Of a stretch of 64,000 bases of DNA, positions 11,205 to 23,039 are shown in pieces. Under the pieces are notes generated by a model. That model was given only the letters and a program-made list of their open reading frames with translations, was not told where the DNA came from and did no database searches. Position numbers and translations under genes: made by a program. Origin of the DNA: Gnetum montanum (lineage: Eukaryota; Streptophyta; Gnetopsida; Gnetales; Gnetaceae); the NCBI GenBank assembly GCA_015680685.1, contig MNCI01033307.1, forward strand, positions 200,171-264,170, written 5' to 3'. Position 1 is the first letter of the stretch, and every line of letters begins with the position of its first letter.

Positions 11205-12960
11205 AGGATAGACTTTGTAAAGTTGTCCTTTGATCTCCATGAAGTACTTGGTTATGTGAAGAAACTGTTGTTTCTTCCTAAAGTCCAACCCCTATGGTGT
11301 TTGTTGGGAAAGGAGATAGGTGAGAATGCTACTGTACCAATTCATTCCCATGGGTTGGTTATTCACTACATCGACAAAGAGGGTCCCGTCAGGAAAATGA
11401 TCAAATATGGCGTATTCATCCTCTTTGCTATCCCAGTGCAATCGAGATAAATGATCTGCAACTACGTTCTCGGTGCCCTTTTGATCTATCATCATTAGAT
11501 CAAAATCCTGTAGGATTATCAGCCAACATATGATATGAGGGCTAGCCATTGGCTTATTCATGAGGAACCTAATTGCACTATGATCCATATGAATGCACAC
11601 TTTGTAGCCTAACACATAGTGCCTAAATTTGTCTAGTGCAAACACTACAGCCATTAATTCTTTTTCTGTAGTTGTATAGTTTAGTTGTGCACTGACGATA
11701 CTCTTACTTGCACAGTGAATGTAATAAGGGTATTTTTGTTCATCTAACTATGTCAGTATGGCTCCTAAGGCATAATTGGATGTGTCAGTCATTATATGGA
11801 ATGGTCTGGATTAGTCAGGGGCTTGTAGAATGGGAGTTTCTACAAACCTTTGTTTTAGAGTTTGGAATGATCGTTCACATTCCTTGGTCCATTCGAATGG
11901 TGCATCCTTCTTTGTTAGTTCTACCAATGGTTTAGCAATCTTGGAGAAGTTCTCAATGGATCTTCAATAGTAGCTAGTGTGTCCAAGGAATGACTGAATG
12001 TCTTTCACAATTTTCGGTTGTTGGGTGATTCCTTGGATGACCCTAACTTTCTCTGGGTCCACCTCTATTCCTAAATGTGAAATTTTATGCCCAAGTACTA
12101 TGCCCTCTTGGACCATCAAATGGCTTTTCTGCTAGTTGAGCCTTAATTTGGTTTCTACACATCATTTTAGCACTTGCTCTAGTCGGTCTAGGGCTTGATC
12201 AAAGCTTGTCCCATAAGTGGAGAAGTCATCCATGAAGACTTCTATTCTGTTTCCTATCTGTTGTTGAAATATGCTTAGGACTAAACGTTGAAACGTGGCA
12301 GGAGCATTGCACAAGCCAAATGACATTTGTTTATATGCAAACTTTTCCCAAGAACTAGTGAACGTTGTTTTGGCTTGATCTTCTGGTGCTATTCATATTT
12401 TATTATATCCACTATACCCATCCAGAAAACTATAATAGCGATGCCCCACTATAGTGTCTAAGACTTGGTTAATGAATGGCAACAGGAAATGGTCCTTGAA
12501 TGTTGCCATGTTCAGCAGCCTAAAATCTATACACACCCTCCATTTACCTCCCTTCTTAGGCATGATTACCATAGGACTAACCCATTCACTATCAGCAATG
12601 GGATATATGAACCTAGCCTTAAGAAGCTGTTCTATCTCTTCTTTTACTATTTGTTTCAATTTCGGGTTCAATCGTCTCTATGGTTGTTTTTGAGGTTTCA
12701 TGGAGGGGTCCATGTAAATCCTATGCTGGCATATCCTAGGATCTATTCCGGTTAACTTAGGATATGATCAGGCAAAGGCTTTTGACCACTTTTTTTTATC
12801 ACTTTCAACAATATTTCTTTTTGGTTGGGAACAAGTTTTGCGTTGATGATTACTAGTTTTCCATTTTCAAGGGTCATATACTCCAGACCGGTGGACAATG
12901 GTTTCATATCAAGGGGATTTTGTTTAAATCTCTCAGGAATTTCCAACTTCCCCTAGTTGA
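11205..12960 (-). pseudogene. reverse transcriptase/RNase H of Athila-like element E
   Basis: One reading frame runs from about 12671 to 10998, interrupted mainly by stop codons. RT shows IYPIADSEWVSP, PKKGGKWRVCIDFR, and the catalytic FMDDF box at 12222-12236. RNase H (11292-11654) shows ALDKFRHYVLG, MDHSAIRFLMNK, and a NVVADHLSRL end motif typical of Ty3/gypsy. RT copies element RNA to DNA, and RNase H removes the RNA strand. Several stops can be explained by C-to-T changes of CGA or CAG codons. A short upstream segment at 12752-12946 (EIPERFKQNP) belongs to the protease-RT linker. Confidence 0.88.
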
Positions 12961-13059
12961 TGTTTTCGAGGCTAAGGTTTGGAAGTTGGCAACAGACTTG
13001 CTCAAGTATGTCTGTGCTTCCAATGTAAGCACTAGTTATTCCCTCAGTTAATTTCATAC

Positions 13060-13640
13060 ATGTTATCAAGTTACTCTCTTGATCAGCCATCAGCCACAAG
13101 GTGTCCTCTTGTCATGTGGCTACTGCATACAAGCACCTTTTTATATTAATTTCTTATGCACACTGATCGCATGCAAGCAATACTAAACTTTGCATAACCC
13201 ATGATTTTTGCACGCAATGGCACCCTATGTCACTGTATGCGATGCATGGAATTTTCTTCTTCTCGATCTTTCCAAAAGGGTTCTTCTTAGATATTTCCAA
13301 GGAAAGATCATGGATCCCTAGGCGTGCATCTATAGTGCTCAGCCATGCTCTTCCCATTATTATTGGGAAGTCCCCCTTACCGTTGTTTACTTGTATCACT
13401 AGGAAATCAATTGGATATGACCAACCATTCACAGTGGTAACGATGTCCTCCACCAATCCCAAAGGGACAGTGATGGACTGGTCGGCTAGCTCTAGTCAAA
13501 TATTACTCTTCCTTAGTGGAGGCATGTTCCAAGCTTTGTACATCTTTTGTGATATTAAGTTGACTCCAGAACCTGAGTCCAAAAGAGCTTTACATGGTTC
13601 ATTCCTAGCAACTTGGAGGTAGATTAGAGGACTTCCAAGA
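13060..13640 (-). pseudogene. aspartic protease of Athila-like element E
   Basis: The active-site motif LLDSGSGVNLIS lies at about 13555-13590. The later conserved segment is at 13154-13462, with GLVEDIVTTVNG, then a DFLV motif, and FPIIMGRAWL. Order and spacing fit a retroviral-type pepsin-like protease that would process gag-pol. Frames differ between the two parts. It sits between gag and RT, as expected. Confidence 0.82.
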
Positions 13641-13644
13641 TTAG

Positions 13645-16190
13645 AGAATTTCCTAGGAAGGTGGCCCACCTTGATCTAGTCAGTGATGGTATGTGTTAAC
13701 ATAACCATGTGTGTTGAGCTCTGTTTTTGGTTTGAAGGAGGTCCCAAAACTTTATTTGGTACAGAGGTGTTTAGATGTTCAACCGCTTGTGATGGTGAGG
13801 GCTTAGTTGAATTGTTGGTTCTAAAGAAGGGTCTTTTCAGCATAAGATTGTCAGAACCAACTGTGGTTTGATGATTCGAAGCCCTCATGACATTGGGTTG
13901 TTACGGTTAAGTGAGGAATACCCCTTGCATTGTTGGAGTGGTTGATAGTGGAGCTATCAGCGTAAGAGCGGTGGACAGATTCAGAGGATGGTATGCATGT
14001 GGTGTTTCTCTTCCAGGAGAATGAGTCTTATAGTACTCCCGAGCTTGGTAGTGATGTTGTGGGGTCACGTGACCAACAGAGTCACTTGGAGAGATTGGCT
14101 ACTGCACATAGTAGCCATATGAATCCGGTTGTTGGTAAGGGTATTGTTGCCTTGGCGGTGGCATCCCCCATGAATGTGGGTATTGCCACTGCTGGTGTTG
14201 CTCCATAGGTTGTGGTGGAGTTCCACTTGGACAATATGTTAACAGTTGGTGGAACTGCCTCGAGTTACCTTGGGGATAAGGTAACTGATGGGGTGCTTGC
14301 TATTTGTTAAGTCTTGGGTTGAGTGCATACACCCCAGACTCTTGCAGATGTGAGATTATTGGGCAACATCCCTTAGGATGGTCATATTGGCATATCTTAC
14401 ATCCACCGTCATTGTCTGTATCTGAATCCACAACCTCTTCAGTAATGGTCATTCTACCCTTACCTCTATTACGTGCATAGTCCAAATCCCTCTTCTTTTT
14501 CTTATCATGATCACTACTTCGCTTCTTAGACTCTACAATTTTTAAAACGGTTTCAAATCTACTATCTAAGGAGTCCCACATCTGATCTACCTTAACTGAC
14601 ACTTTTGTTGTTAATTTTTGAAGTGGCAAGGTTTTCCTACTCACCAACTCTTCGAGTGGTGACTCATCCTCCTCCTCATAGAATCTTACTCCCCTCTTTT
14701 GGAGGGAAGGATCGCGGTTATACTCTTCTGTGCTTTCTCTCTTACGTAGCTCTCCTTCTTTCTTAGCTACTTGCTCCAACAATCTATGAACCTCATGGGA
14801 CCTAAGTTAAGATAACTTCCATTGGGCATATGTCCCAAGGGTTCTCCTGGTTTCATGTATTAGCCCATCTACGAGATGGCGTAGTTGATCCCGTTGTGCA
14901 TAACCATGGCCCGAGAAACGATGTAGTAATGCATAATATCAGCCCATGGTAGCATCCAAGGGTTCATAATTACCCTACTTCCATCCTTGGATCTACTTTT
15001 CACAAGCTGGACACTCGGGAGTACATTTGATATTTATCATTAAACAGTTCTAACATCGTACTCCACCTTCGAATGGATTCCGGTTCTAAGGACTGGTACC
15101 AGCTTTCCGCTTCTTTTATGAGTGTCCTTGGAAACAACTTTAACTTTTGCCACTCATTTTCAATATTCTGCAAGGCACAGGCATTGTGAAATGCCTGTAA
15201 GTGGTTCTATGGATTAGCGTTGTATCCCCCCTCAAATCGTGGGATATTATTCATGTCTAGTCTCTTGATCCGACTATCTTTTTGGTGCCTTGTAGGTATT
15301 CTAAACGCCTTCATAATGTCTAACATGCTTCAGGTTGCAAGTAGGGGTTCATCATGGTTGTCTCTCTCATGATGTATGTGATGCCTACACGGTTCCCTAC
15401 TTTCCCTTCTTCCATGTCATGATTTCCCAGAATGCTCTCGTCCTCACTTTCGAATCTCTCGTTGAGGTTTCTCATTTTGCTTACCCTTATCCTCACTATG
15501 AGGTTCCTTATGACTGCATCCCAATGTTGAAGGAGAGGGTGAATGTTCCGATGAAGGGGAAGAGGAAGGAGAACCATCACCATGATGATGTTTCCTACCT
15601 TCCCTTCAGTGATCTTGACCCCAATCATGACGATGATCAGAATGCTCATCCTTATCTTGTGTTTGTGTTCCCTCATTGAACACTTGGTGTCCATGGGAAT
15701 TAGAACCAGGGTTGTGTATCATGGAGTGCAGGTTCTAATACACCACCTCCTCACTATCATTAGGAGGGGGAACATCATTTTGTGGAGAGCCTATTGAGAT
15801 AAGTTCACCACCCTTAATTTCTCTTATGACGAGCGAAGCATTATGGGTTCCTTTGCACTTCAACAATGTGTGGTAACTCTCCTGTTGTGAGTCCTGTTGA
15901 CGTTGCACTTCTATGGGATGGTAGTCCCTTACGTTGTAATCAAGCTCAATGTACTCAGCATATAATTGTGACATGCCAATTCATGCAAGGGCACGAAGGA
16001 GCATGTTGGGGGCTGCTTTGTTTGGAGGCAACACTATGTTACCCTCTAAGTCTCTCCAATGCGGTTGTTCGTCTTGATGGAAGACAAAGGTAAAATTGGT
16101 ATATATTCATCATGATGAATATATACCACACTGAATTATTAAGGAATTGGCTATTCTTAGTTATGTATGTTGTGTCGCTGACTGTCTCTA
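13645..16190 (-). pseudogene. gag of Athila-like element E
   Basis: Gag traces cover the N-terminal motif VYIHHDEYIP (about 16098-16127), a segment at 15735-15974, the capsid region (about 14800-15300), and a C-terminal part at 14300-14782. The last has a Lys/Arg-rich linker, an acidic SDTDNDGG stretch, and a zinc-knuckle-like CKICQYDHPKGCC. Stops and frameshifts are many. A 30-base perfect palindrome lies inside the coding N-terminus. Gag is followed by protease, RT and integrase in the Ty3/gypsy order. Confidence 0.8.
16098..16127. repeat. perfect 30-bp palindrome within gag coding sequence of E
   Basis: The half-site GGTATATATTCATCA is followed by its exact reverse complement with no spacer. 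It encodes VYIHHDEYI in the gag frame. A, D and E share this protein motif, but only E has the perfect palindrome. Confidence 0.85.
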
Positions 16191-16364
16191 GTGTTGGTCC
16201 TAGGTAGTGAAGTGCTTTTGTGTGGAGAAGAAGAAATGTTTGTTTTATTCGGTGTGCTGTTTACTATTATATTATATTTTCGTTTGATCAACCCTAAGGG
16301 TTTGTTTTAGCTCCCAATGATGTAAATGATTTCCTATGTTCTACGTAGCACACAAATAACTAAG

Positions 16365-16381
16365 TCCCCAACAACGGCACT
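16365..16381 (-). other. primer binding site of element E (tRNA-Asp type)
   Basis: The minus strand reads GTGCCGTTGTTGGGGA beside the LTR. It matches about 13 of 16 bases of the complement of the plant tRNA-Asp 3' end, the best-preserved primer site in the window. It supports assignment to the Athila lineage. Confidence 0.82.
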
Positions 16382-16383
16382 AA

Positions 16384-16575
16384 TGATGAGTGGCGAGGTA
16401 CCCCTACACTCAACCATACGAACACGAGCATCTCACACATGATCTGGTTGAACTCCAAGGACTAAGTGCTTACGCACCTTATGGAACACTTAAGGTTAAT
16501 CAATTGTTGTCTTCCTAGACTTACTTGTATTGTCATGGTTGTATGGTTAAGTAAGTTTGAGGTATATGATTTGCA
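16384..16575 (-). repeat. truncated 5' LTR of element E
   Basis: It begins TGATGAGTGGCGAGGTACCC directly after the primer site and follows the 3' LTR (7274 onward) for about 190 bases. It stops abruptly in GGTATATGATTTG, where sequence of element F in the opposite orientation begins. R and U3 are missing. Confidence 0.85.
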
Positions 16576-17440
16576 AATTCTCTTTGATGACATCTGTGAG
16601 AGTTATCATGCAATGTGGTTGTACTAAGATCCTTGTAGATCTAATGAAAAATGGGAGTAAGAGTAATCAAAAGGGAATTCAAAAATCCAATGCTATTCTA
16701 GGGGGTCCCACTGGAAAGACATGCACCCATGCTTGAAGGTTGATAGCTTCTCTAGATTCAGTATTCAAAAAAAAAAAAAAGAAGGAAGTGCCACAAAACA
16801 AAAATCACTCCTTCCTTGAACAAAATTCCAAGTGATCGTATGCCTTGTTGTTATGGTACTCTCATAGTTGCTCATCATGGGATGAAACAATGTGATGTCA
16901 TTGATTAGAGGAATGGACTTGGTCCTAATCTTGGAATGACAGGTTAATAACACCTTAGTCATGCTTTACACATAGGATTCACTGTGCCTGGGGTCAGTTA
17001 CCTCATGTCCCAATCTCTATGATTCCTTCTATACTTCATCTCATCTCATTGTTCGTGTAATTGTAGCTCATGTCGTGTGTAACATAGAATTCTTACCTCA
17101 TTCCGGTGATATTTACATGTGTGGGTTTTGTGGAATTAGTGCGGATTACATTTAACCCTTCTAGTGCCCATGGACACGTTTAAGTGTGGTTACACAAAGG
17201 CATTATAGGTTGGAACCTACTTTGGGGAGGACCCACTTGTGTAATATTTTGTAATCTTCACTTATGACATAGCTCACACACACCATTTATTACCCTCAGT
17301 GTATTGTTCATGATGTTCTTTCCCTGATTACTATCCCTCTAATTCAACGTTCCTATGAATCATCACATAGCCTTTTTCTCTACCATTTGAGGTCCTTATT
17401 GATAAATCCCACACCATCATAATTTTCATGCCTTTAGAAC
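16576..17440 (+). other. post-integrase noncoding region of element F
   Basis: A plus-strand relative of the region after integrase in C and D. A conserved line (GGACCCACTT after GGGGAGG, near 17215-17260) matches C near 33380 and D near 55550 inverted. A poly-A run is at 16767-16781. No U3-like motif cluster or clear splice signals like those of C and D were seen. Confidence 0.55.
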
Positions 17441-17890
17441 TAGTTGAATTACTTAGGACATCTAGACGATTTCTCTGAAAGCGGTGCCTGGTACTTAGGG
17501 GAAATGTACCAATTTTGGCACAATAAAGAAGAAGGCACCACGGTTAACAATTGTGGTGTGATTGTTGACTTCTCTATTCAAGCCATTTCGGAAGAATTAA
17601 ACCTTCTGAATACAGGGCCAAAAGTTGCTTAGAACCAGCTGGACATTTTCAGAACCGAGCAACTTAATAAACTGTTGACAGAGAATAAAAGGACGGTGAA
17701 AGAAAAAGAGAAGGCTGACTGGGATGCCTCTATGGCACAAGCACAAACTTACACGTGCACCAAGGCACTCAAGGCCTTACAAGAGGAGAAACTCTAGGCC
17801 ATACTTCAATGCCATCAAATCCCAAGACCTGGAGCACAAGAAATGGGAAAGACACCCATGGAGGAGCCACCGCCACCAGGAACTACATGA
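17441..17890 (+). pseudogene. short version of the post-integrase ORF, element F
   Basis: The reading contains GAWYLGEMYQFWHNK (about 17481-17525). This is the same pattern as EWYMGETFLF in C (near 34570) and GKWYMEETYLFWNN in D (near 54300). A Lys/Glu-rich helical stretch follows (KEKEKADWDASMAQAQ, about 17700-17750), then a PPPPGTT tail before a stop at 17888-17890. It lies just upstream of the polypurine tract, in the position of env-like ORFs in Athila elements. Much of the coiled-coil-like middle present in C and D is missing. The function is unknown. Confidence 0.6.
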
Positions 17891-18062
17891 GTTCCATCCA
17901 ATTTTGTAATCATAGGATTTTCTTTTGTGTTGTGTCTCAATTTTGTTCTGACTCCACACTGCGGCATGAATCCATTCTAGCCAGTCAATAATCCCATACT
18001 TATCCATTGTGTGATCAATGGAGCTTGTTCTCACTTTAACTCAAGAACAAGTTTTCATTCAG

Positions 18063-18073
18063 TCATGGGGGTA
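18063..18073 (+). other. polypurine tract of element F
   Basis: TCATGGGGGTA directly precedes the TGATGAG start of the LTR. The same motif in the opposite orientation marks E at 8097-8106. Confidence 0.85.
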
Positions 18074-18957
18074 TGATGAGTCATGAATTTTCTAACAACT
18101 GCGATATTGCACCCAAGATAACACACCCACGATATCGCACCCACGATATCGCATCCACGGTATCATAGCCGATGCGATATCGCAGCCTAGTTGCAATATT
18201 GCATATGTGATATCATGGCTTGTCTCCTCATCTATAAATAAGAGGTAGATAGATCAGTTAGGAATTAGGGAGTTAGTTCTTAGTTAAGTGTTTTCATTTC
18301 TTTCTTTCAACCCTTTTCCTCTCCGTGTATGCCCGCAGTGTGGTGATTGTAATTGTACGACATCCTTTATTTGAGTGTGACGTACTTGGACATGCACATG
18401 ACTGGAAATAATGATCAAGATTACTTCATCATTGCAGCATTCACTTAGCTTAATTATTTAATTAATTGTTATTTTCTACTTTCCTAGTTAACATCTCTCA
18501 CTCTGAAACTCCTGTTAAAACGCAGAATGAGTACAATGTGATTACGAGCACTTAAGTATGACTACTTGGTAACCTAGTAGCGTACCTAGGATTTGCGCTT
18601 GATAATCCCAGTGGTAGTCATGCACGAAGTCCAAGGTTTTTACGGATAATTAAGGAACAGATGCTCATTGCGCTTAGGCTAGTTTAGATTCTCTCACCCT
18701 CTCTCTCCTAAATTAGTGAATATTACTTTCCATTGCCTTCAGGAGTAGCATTAGATTAGAAACCATATCATACACCTCACTCTGGACTAAATCATATGTG
18801 ACAAAGCTAATACTAGTCCAGGTGGGAAGATAGCGAACTACGACCTAAGGCTAACTGTCTAGATGCCACAACTAGTCCGTCTGTGGAGTTCGACCGAATC
18901 GCGCATGTAACGCTCGTATTCATGTGGTTGAGTGTAGGGGTGCCTCACCACTCATCA
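18074..18957 (+). repeat. 3' LTR of element F
   Basis: It starts TGATGAGTCATG and ends GCCTCACCACTCATCA; 884 bp. A TATA box (CTATAAATAAG) lies near 18231-18241. U3 has a 14-bp tandem motif (ACCCACGATATCGC at 18125-18138 and 18139-18152, degenerate third copy at 18153) and further GATATCGCA sites to about 18190. It belongs to the same LTR subfamily as E. Confidence 0.88.
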
Positions 18958-19700
18958 GTAAGATAATATAGTAAAAAATGGAGATTAAGGGGTAACATTC
19001 CTTTTAAGTAACCTTTATCAATTTCTTAATAGTGATGAACTTTACCTTAGTCAACTAAGGATCCAAATCATTAGGTCCTAATTTAGGGAAGCAACAAAGA
19101 TAATATTTAGCATCTTCCTCAGAAGGTTAAGAATCCTATTTCCTCATGTCATAGAAGCAACCCTTCTTTGAGGTCTTCTAAAACCTTACCTTGTTTGAGT
19201 GTGGGAGGGTTGAGAAGAGTGGGGTTGTTGAACTTCAAAAAAATATTAATAAAAATTTAGGGATGGGGTATTAGATACCAAAAAAATAAATAATAATATT
19301 AAAAAAATTTAGAGTACACAAGATCATAGAAGAGAGAGTCTAAAAGCCCAATGGTTTTGGAAATGCCTTTCCAAGTTTTCTTCCTTATAACTAATCTTGA
19401 AAAATCTCCTTTTTGGGATAGGAAAAGAATTAGGCCTTGCTCTTATTCAAACGTGTCATCATGAATTTTCACTTTTTACTAAAGGATTTCTTGTGAGAAG
19501 AAGAAGAAAACTTTCTCTAAGAAAAAAAGAATACATCAATCAAAGATAAAAAACAAATAGCAACAAAAGTTAAAAGCTTCCTATCCTTGAGCTTTCAAAA
19601 CAAAAAGAAATTAATACTATGAAAAAAATTAATTGTTTAGCTTTCACTAGAAGCATTTTTGCTTGAACATCTTTGAGAATATGGTATTTGGCACTTGAAC
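18958..19700. other. AT-rich stretch, no gene recognised
   Basis: It lies between the LTR of F and the recognisable part of the LINE. It may contain the LINE 3' UTR, but no poly-T end or target-site duplication was found. Confidence 0.4.
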
Positions 19701-22700
19701 ATAAGTCATAGTTATGCTCTTATTGGTAGAAAATAACTACACATCAAAGCTTCTAAATAGAGTAGAGAACAAGTTGTTGAAGACAATTTCAAATGCAAAT
19801 AAGTAGATAAAGCAAGTTTATTATCAAGAGTGACTTCATTGATGTTTGGTTGAAAGTTGTTACAAATTCTGGATGTTCATTTCCAAGCATGCTAAGTAAT
19901 AGGACATTCAAAAAAAAAAAAAACATGAGAAAATGAGTCTTTATTTCTACAAAGAGGACTCTGAGGTGAAACATTTTCTATATGTTTAAGATAAGCATCT
20001 ATAGGAAGACTTTGATGAATAAGACATCATAAAAAATATGAATTTTAGAAAATGTAGGAGCTTTGCAAATATCTTTTATTTTTCTCATCCAAAGGTGTGA
20101 TGATAATTACATTTTGTAGGACTTATTGAATTTGCTATGAATAAAATCATTCTTTGTAATAATCTTATAAGTGACTTTGGAATTAAAAGGGAAAACATAT
20201 CTACCAACCTTTCAAGAAAATAGGTGGAAAAGGATAATGCAAATTATTATTAACTTGAAATAAGTTCTCAAGATTACAAATTAGATTTTTAAAATTTTTT
20301 TTCTTTCTATTCAAACCATAGAGGCTAGAATCTTCATGTCAAGTAATCCATCTATCTTGCATACATAGACAAGAAACTATAGTGATATCAAATCTACTCC
20401 AAATGGTACACAATCTAGATGCATCATTAGCCTAAGCTTCTTCATTAAAATAAAGCAACCATAGGCTAATTTGCTTAAGCATATCTTTTAAAACTATAAT
20501 ATGATTGGAATTCTAGTATTTACTAAGATTACATCATGTCTTTTAAATTTGTTTAAGAATTAGAGAACCAGGGATAGAAATGGCTTAAGGAAAAAGAAGA
20601 TAGTAAAAACATTTATTTAGAAGACTAACTGTTATTATTCTTAGGTTTTCCTTACATAAGTCTATTTATTAAAAAAAGCATTTAAACATTAGCTCCATTA
20701 ATGCACTTTGCAATCCATTTTGCTACAAGAGAAATACGCTATTTATAATAATTAATTAGGCCAAGTCCTCGATCTTTCTTACCACTAGTGTAAATATCCC
20801 AAGCAATTCTAGAAAAGCCTTTTTCTATGTTACTTATTAGACTAAAGAAACCAACATATGATATAATCAATTCTCTCATAAAAATTTTTAGAGGGAGCCT
20901 AAAAACTAAAGTAATAAACATGAGTTGATTGAAGTGTTTGCTTAATAACAAAAACTTTGCTAGCAAGGATGAGATTTTTTTCTTTTCATTTATTAAGCTT
21001 CTTTCAATTTTATCAACCACATAATTCCATACATTAGTAAGATTTGGCTCAAAATAAAAAGGTATTTTTAAATTTTGAAGACAAAATCTCTTTTTAAAGA
21101 TTTTTTAAGACTTGAGAGTAACCCACTAATCAATATTGCCATTACAATAAACAATAGATTTTACTCGATAAATCTTTGACCCAAATAGCATGTAGTAATC
21201 CTTCACTTTATTTAAAGAGTATTGATATGTTGTAGATAATTATTGATCATAAAAAAAAAGAATCATCTACAAAGTGCATGTTAAGCAGTGGTATATCTTA
21301 ATCATCAATTGAAATTCTTTAAATAAAATTTCTTTATAGGTCATAATGCAGATTATGTAAAAGAAAACTTGTGACAATAATAAAAAGATAGGAAGCTAAA
21401 CAACAACCTTGATGAACTGACCATTGAAGAGAAAAGAAGGAACTTAATCCAAAATTAGTATCAACTTGAGCATTAGCATCAGTGAACAAAGTACAAACAA
21501 GTTGAATAAAATAATCATAAAATCCTAGTTTATAGAGATAAGAAGTGATGAAATTCCATTCAATTCTATCATAAGCTTTTACATGATCTAACTTAATCAA
21601 AGCAATATCTTGGTTAGTATCAAAAGCCCACTACATTCCCTCCCAAGCTACAATAACGTTATTTAAGATATGTTTACAAAACTAGTTTGATTAGGCTTGA
21701 TGATATCTTCAATAGTTTTTAAATTTGGAAAGTTATGCATTTAGCTAAAATTTTATAAGTATTGTTAAGAAGAGTAATAGGCCTGCAATTACCAATATGT
21801 TGAAGATCTCCATTCTTAGGAAAACGTTAAATTATGTCTTTATTAATATTTTTACCAAATGAAACTTTTTAATGGCTTCTTTAAAGACATGAAAGAGATC
21901 ATCTCTAACAATGTCCTAATGCTTCTTAAAAAATTTAATAAGAAAACCATCAAGACCTAGAGCTTTAACATCTCTAAACTAAAGATATTTTCTTTAATTT
22001 TTTCACTATAATTTCTACTTCCAAAATACTTTAATGTGCTTCTATTATAAGATGAGGAATATGCATACTAGAGGCTAGAAGAATTTCTTACTAAAACTTT
22101 CAAAAGAAAAAATACAAAAAATTGATTCACTAAAATGATATTAATAGTCTTTAAAATATTTAATAAAGGAATCATTCATATAAAATGATATCAATGTAGG
22201 TACTTAATCATTTTCTTATAGAAATTTTAAAAATTCTTTGCAAGGTTCATCTTTAATTTTTAGCCAACACATGCAATTTTTAGTGAGAACACACTTAAAA
22301 AGTATCCCAACAATGTTTAGCATGAAAAGCTTTAGCCAAGGCTTTTTGAGTTTCGAAATCAAAGGAATTTTGGTCAAAAAGAATTTGCATTTTCTTTACA
22401 GATTCTGCAAGCTCTTCTTCAACTTGATACTTACACTTAGCAAATTTCTTTCCAAATCATCGAGCATAGTTTCTAACTCTACAAGGAGTTCATTATCACT
22501 AGTCAATCTAACCAATATCACTAGTAGGATTTTTCTCTACATTCCATACAAAATTGAAAATATTTTTTTCACTGGGTTCTGTGAACATATTACCATTCAT
22601 ATGAAAAAGCTCATACTTTTGAAAGGATTAAGAATTAATACTAGAGAGAAAAATGCTAATAGAAAAATGGTCTCACAAAGTAGCATCTTTATGCATTTTT

Positions 22701-22717
22701 CCTTTCCTACTAGCTTT
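19700..22717 (-). mobile_element. L1-type LINE, 5'-truncated and decayed
   Basis: On the minus strand, the end of an endonuclease domain (a DHFSISIF motif near 22660-22690) is followed by a reverse transcriptase with IKLDHVKAYDRIEW and QGCCLASYLF (21334-21600) and an FVDDS catalytic box (about 21250-21285). RT thumb/C-terminal sequence with KIAWD-like and GLGL motifs follows at 20739-21020. A C-terminal zf-RVT-like segment (SPQSPLCRNKDSFSH pattern) is near 19900-19970. LINE ORF2 nicks DNA and reverse transcribes its RNA there. Stops are frequent. The 5' side ends where the copia element begins. The plus-strand 161-codon frame at 22238-22723 is its antisense shadow. Confidence 0.82.
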
Positions 22718-22970
22718 TGTTGATGATTGTTTGGGACTGGACCATCAATGTTGTGCCTTCAGTCTTGTGACCAAGGTTATGGGAAATGAAGGTGTTTTTC
22801 AAATATGGTTTAAGTGCTTGCTGGTCTTTGGCAACACCAAGGCCTAGATATCTCCAAATAGATTCAGTGGTTATGAAATGAACTAAATGTGAGTGTGTGT
22901 TTACTATTATGAATGTTAACATGGTTGGGTTGTGTATGAAACTATAATTGGCTATCATAAAAGAAATTCA
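22718..22970 (-). repeat. internally deleted 3' LTR of copia element
   Basis: About 250 bp match 24545-24803 of the 5' LTR. The left edge keeps the U5 end (TGTTGAT, the complement of ATCAACA), while the middle of the LTR (counterpart of about 24019-24550) is missing. On the minus strand it starts TGAATTTC after a purine-rich TTTTGGAGC. Confidence 0.65.
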
Positions 22971-22978
22971 GCTCCAAA

Positions 22979-23028
22979 ACTTATATAGAAGTTGGTCTTC
23001 TTTACTTATATAGAAGTTGGTTTTATTT
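22979..23028. repeat. 25-bp tandem duplication beside copia 3' LTR
   Basis: Units 22979-23003 and 23004-23028 differ at two positions and share ACTTATATAGAAGTTGGT. They lie between gag and the LTR of the short copia element. Confidence 0.7.
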
Positions 23029-23039
23029 ACTTCATTAGT

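Noticed and set aside
13227-13622. 131-codon plus-strand frame
   Set aside because: Antisense shadow of the protease of E, whose motifs are clear on the minus strand.
15320-15797. Overlapping frames on both strands
   Set aside because: Low-complexity His/Asp-rich gag segment of E; only the minus strand fits the gag order.
22238-22723. 161-codon plus-strand frame
   Set aside because: It is the antisense of the LINE endonuclease-RT spacer; the minus strand carries recognisable LINE motifs.
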